From NCBI GenBank assembly GCA_004298325.1, contig SCUF01000017.1:1-45103 (forward strand): a stretch of 45,103 bases of DNA. The letters are read 5' to 3'. Made by a program: the position numbers and the translations under genes. This DNA comes from Betaproteobacteria bacterium. Lineage in GTDB: Bacteria > Pseudomonadota > Gammaproteobacteria > Burkholderiales > SG8-39. This document shows positions 43,874 through 45,103 of the stretch, piece by piece. Position 1 is the first letter of the stretch. Each line of letters begins with the position of its first letter. Under the pieces are notes generated by a model. It was not told the origin of the DNA, made no database searches, and was given only the letters and a program-made list of their open reading frames with translations.

Positions 43874-43892
43874 TGGCTCACAGGGTGAGCTA
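43874..43892. promoter_or_regulatory. Operator copy 3, upstream of SbcD-SbcC-WYL
   Basis: TGGCTCA-CAGGG-TGAGCTA: 7-bp arms with one mismatch and a 5-bp centre, the same geometry as the copies at 36382 and 37941. Next to the candidate -10 at 43867. The unit it precedes encodes the WYL regulator. Confidence 0.75.
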
Positions 43893-43953
43893 CCTTTCTC
43901 GGCAACGCAATGAGATCCCTTAGGACTCTTCAAAGATCCGCAATCCGAGCAAG

Positions 43954-44034
43954 ATGGGCCGCAACGAGCCCTGCCCCTACGGATCTGGGAAAAAGTTCAA
44001 ACAGTGTCACGGTCGCGCGGACCGGTTGCACTGA
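43954..44034 (+). pseudogene. Orphan SEC-C metal-binding motif, 26 codons
   Basis: The peptide [20 protein letters not shown] plus six residues matches the SEC-C zinc motif found at the end of SecA and in many small proteins. The second cysteine of CPCGSG is Tyr here, so metal binding would be weakened. The frame is closed upstream by TAG at 43921, so only the motif remains. Most likely the broken end of a larger gene; a micro-protein is possible but lacks a ribosome site. Confidence 0.7.
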
Positions 44035-44658
44035 ACCCCGGACCAAGGTCCGCCGCTCTGACGCCCGCCACCCTGTTGCTGGACTTTGCCGGAGCGCTTC
44101 ACCCGGCATTGACGAGAAGCGCCGGGAATCCACGATTGGAAAGAGTCTTATCCACGGTCGCGCGGGCGGCGCCTATCACGCACGCAACGCGCGGCGGTGG
44201 GTAAGCTGTCCGGCCCAGCCTTTGTCAGGCGAGATCGTTAGCACTGCTGACATGCCCCTTGCTTCGATGTTTGTCCCCTGCAGTACGAACAACCAGCGAG
44301 AGTTGGCGCGCACCTTCTGACTTCTGAGGAACTTGTGCAATGGCACGTTGGTCACAGCCGTAGCCGCGCAATCCACTGCACGCAGTACGCGCAATATACC
44401 TTTGCCATCGTGCGGAAAATTGCCGGACATTGAACATTGTTCGACGCTGGCTGTGTCAGCCCGCTTGATGCCCGTAAACGCATCGGCCTATGCTCGCCAA
44501 AGCGAGCGCAAACGCCGGCCTCATCTCCTGAAAACCGGCAGCCGCAAGGCTCGGAGATACACGTAAGCCTGCAGTCAAAGTTCGCACAGCGCCCAGCCAA
44601 TACGTTGCTGCTGCAACCCTGCCGGCGTAACTGCGGCAGCACCTCTGCGCCAATCGCG

Positions 44659-44692
44659 TCGTCACTACCACGGCGCCAGCCGGTAGTGACGA
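44659..44692. repeat. Strong inverted repeat (hairpin)
   Basis: TCGTCACTACC (44659-44669) pairs perfectly with GGTAGTGACGA (44682-44692) around a 12-nt loop, and two more pairs form beyond a mismatch. No T tract follows, so an intrinsic terminator is unlikely. Candidate protein-binding site or transfer-origin stem. Confidence 0.75.
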
Positions 44693-44782
44693 TGCGCACG
44701 ATGCCCCAGCCATCAAGGAGTTATTGGTGGCTGGCGCAAGTGACGACCCCCAGTGACGGGCTCCCTGACCCGTCGTCAATCT

Positions 44783-44801
44783 GGACCGTGCAACGCGGTC
44801 C
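44783..44801. repeat. Inverted repeat GGACCG-N7-CGGTCC
   Basis: Perfect 6-bp arms (44783-44788 and 44796-44801) around TGCAACG, 91 bp right of the larger hairpin. Possible binding site; no function can be read from it. Confidence 0.6.
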
Positions 44802-45103
44802 GTCCTCCTGTCCGCTCCCTGCGGGCTCACTGTAAGACCGCGCTGAAGAAGCGCCCCTCCGAGCCCTGGGTCAACGGCTCAGATCGATGAATCGGCTTCC
44901 CACAGGAAGCGCCATCGACGCCAATGCCGCGTGCCGCGGCGGCAAGCAGCAAAGAAACGGCACGAAACGGGAGTGGTGTCCCGAGTCCCTTGTAGATCCC
45001 GATACGCCAAGCGTTCGGGACGGACAGAAACACTAACCGGACAGGTTACACACACCAGCAGCAGCGTAAAGGGCAGAAGGAAAGGGGCAACAAAGGGAGA
45101 AAG

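Larger units (their letters stand above)
44035..45103. other. Right flank without a convincing gene
   Basis: About 1.07 kb. Short open frames occur on both strands but none has a family signature, a good start or consistent codon use. It holds the hairpin at 44659-44692, the inverted repeat at 44783-44801 and three AGTGACG repeats (44685, 44739, 44752). The last ~60 bases are purine-rich. It could be decayed cargo or a regulatory/transfer-origin region of the host element. Confidence 0.5.

Noticed and set aside
44004-44204. Plus-strand frame with LLLDFAGALHP, similar to the HAD motif LDFDGVLHP
   Set aside because: The second catalytic Asp is Ala, the frame is only 66 codons, and nothing after it resembles a HAD domain; probably chance or a far-decayed relic.
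1-45103. CRISPR array, rRNA or tRNA gene, complete insertion sequence
   Set aside because: No regularly spaced repeats, no tRNA-like cloverleaf and no transposase signature were seen on either strand.

Overview
The window looks like accessory DNA carried by a conjugative element of a GC-rich proteobacterium. I favour a beta- or gammaproteobacterium, because an F/SXT-type traF-traH-traG block fills the left end (1-5418). No rRNA, tRNA or core housekeeping gene is present. The cargo reads almost entirely on the minus strand, from about 43.7 kb down to 6.0 kb, and is a dense defence island.

Layout, left to right. (1) 1-5418: tail of an upstream transfer gene, then traF, traH and traG on the plus strand. 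(2) 5419-6030: non-coding junction with a candidate terminator, a 17-bp tandem repeat and the first ~30 codons of a small tyrosine recombinase, cut off where the defence genes begin. (3) 6030-9931: Gabija-type pair, OLD/Toprim ATPase-nuclease (gajA) then UvrD-like helicase (gajB). (4) 10068-29779: tightly packed genes. In transcription order these are a SNF2-type helicase, a 1652-aa N6-adenine methyltransferase, an unrecognised 452-aa protein, a DUF262/DUF1524 (GmrSD-like) protein, a 2125-aa DEAD/DEAH helicase with DUF1998, and a RelE/ParE-UvrD fusion. The order resembles class 1 DISARM, but the DrmA+DrmB functions sit in one Druantia DruE-like giant protein and additional effectors are present. 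(5) 29867-34862: a RapA/HepA-type SNF2 ATPase followed by an Hsp70/actin-fold ATPase, probably feeding the same transcript. (6) 35033-43744: a separate module with a WYL regulator, SbcD/SbcC-like nuclease and ATPase, a zinc-ribbon PD-(D/E)XK protein, an ARPP-1 protein, a 28-aa membrane peptide, a DUF4258 protein, and a decayed Cas4-like PD-(D/E)XK pseudogene. (7) 43745-45103: about 1.3 kb without a convincing full gene, holding an orphan SEC-C motif and a strong hairpin.

Two observations stand out. First, the DISARM/Druantia-like mosaic with DUF262, RelE-UvrD and an Hsp70-SNF2 pair may be an undescribed composite defence system. Second, three operons of the right-hand module each have a copy of the same 19-bp palindrome, TRGCTCA-N5-TGAGCYA, upstream (36382, 37941, 43874). 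I infer that this is the operator of the WYL regulator encoded in the module, which would make it a self-contained three-operon regulon. All functions are read from motifs by eye; no database search was possible.
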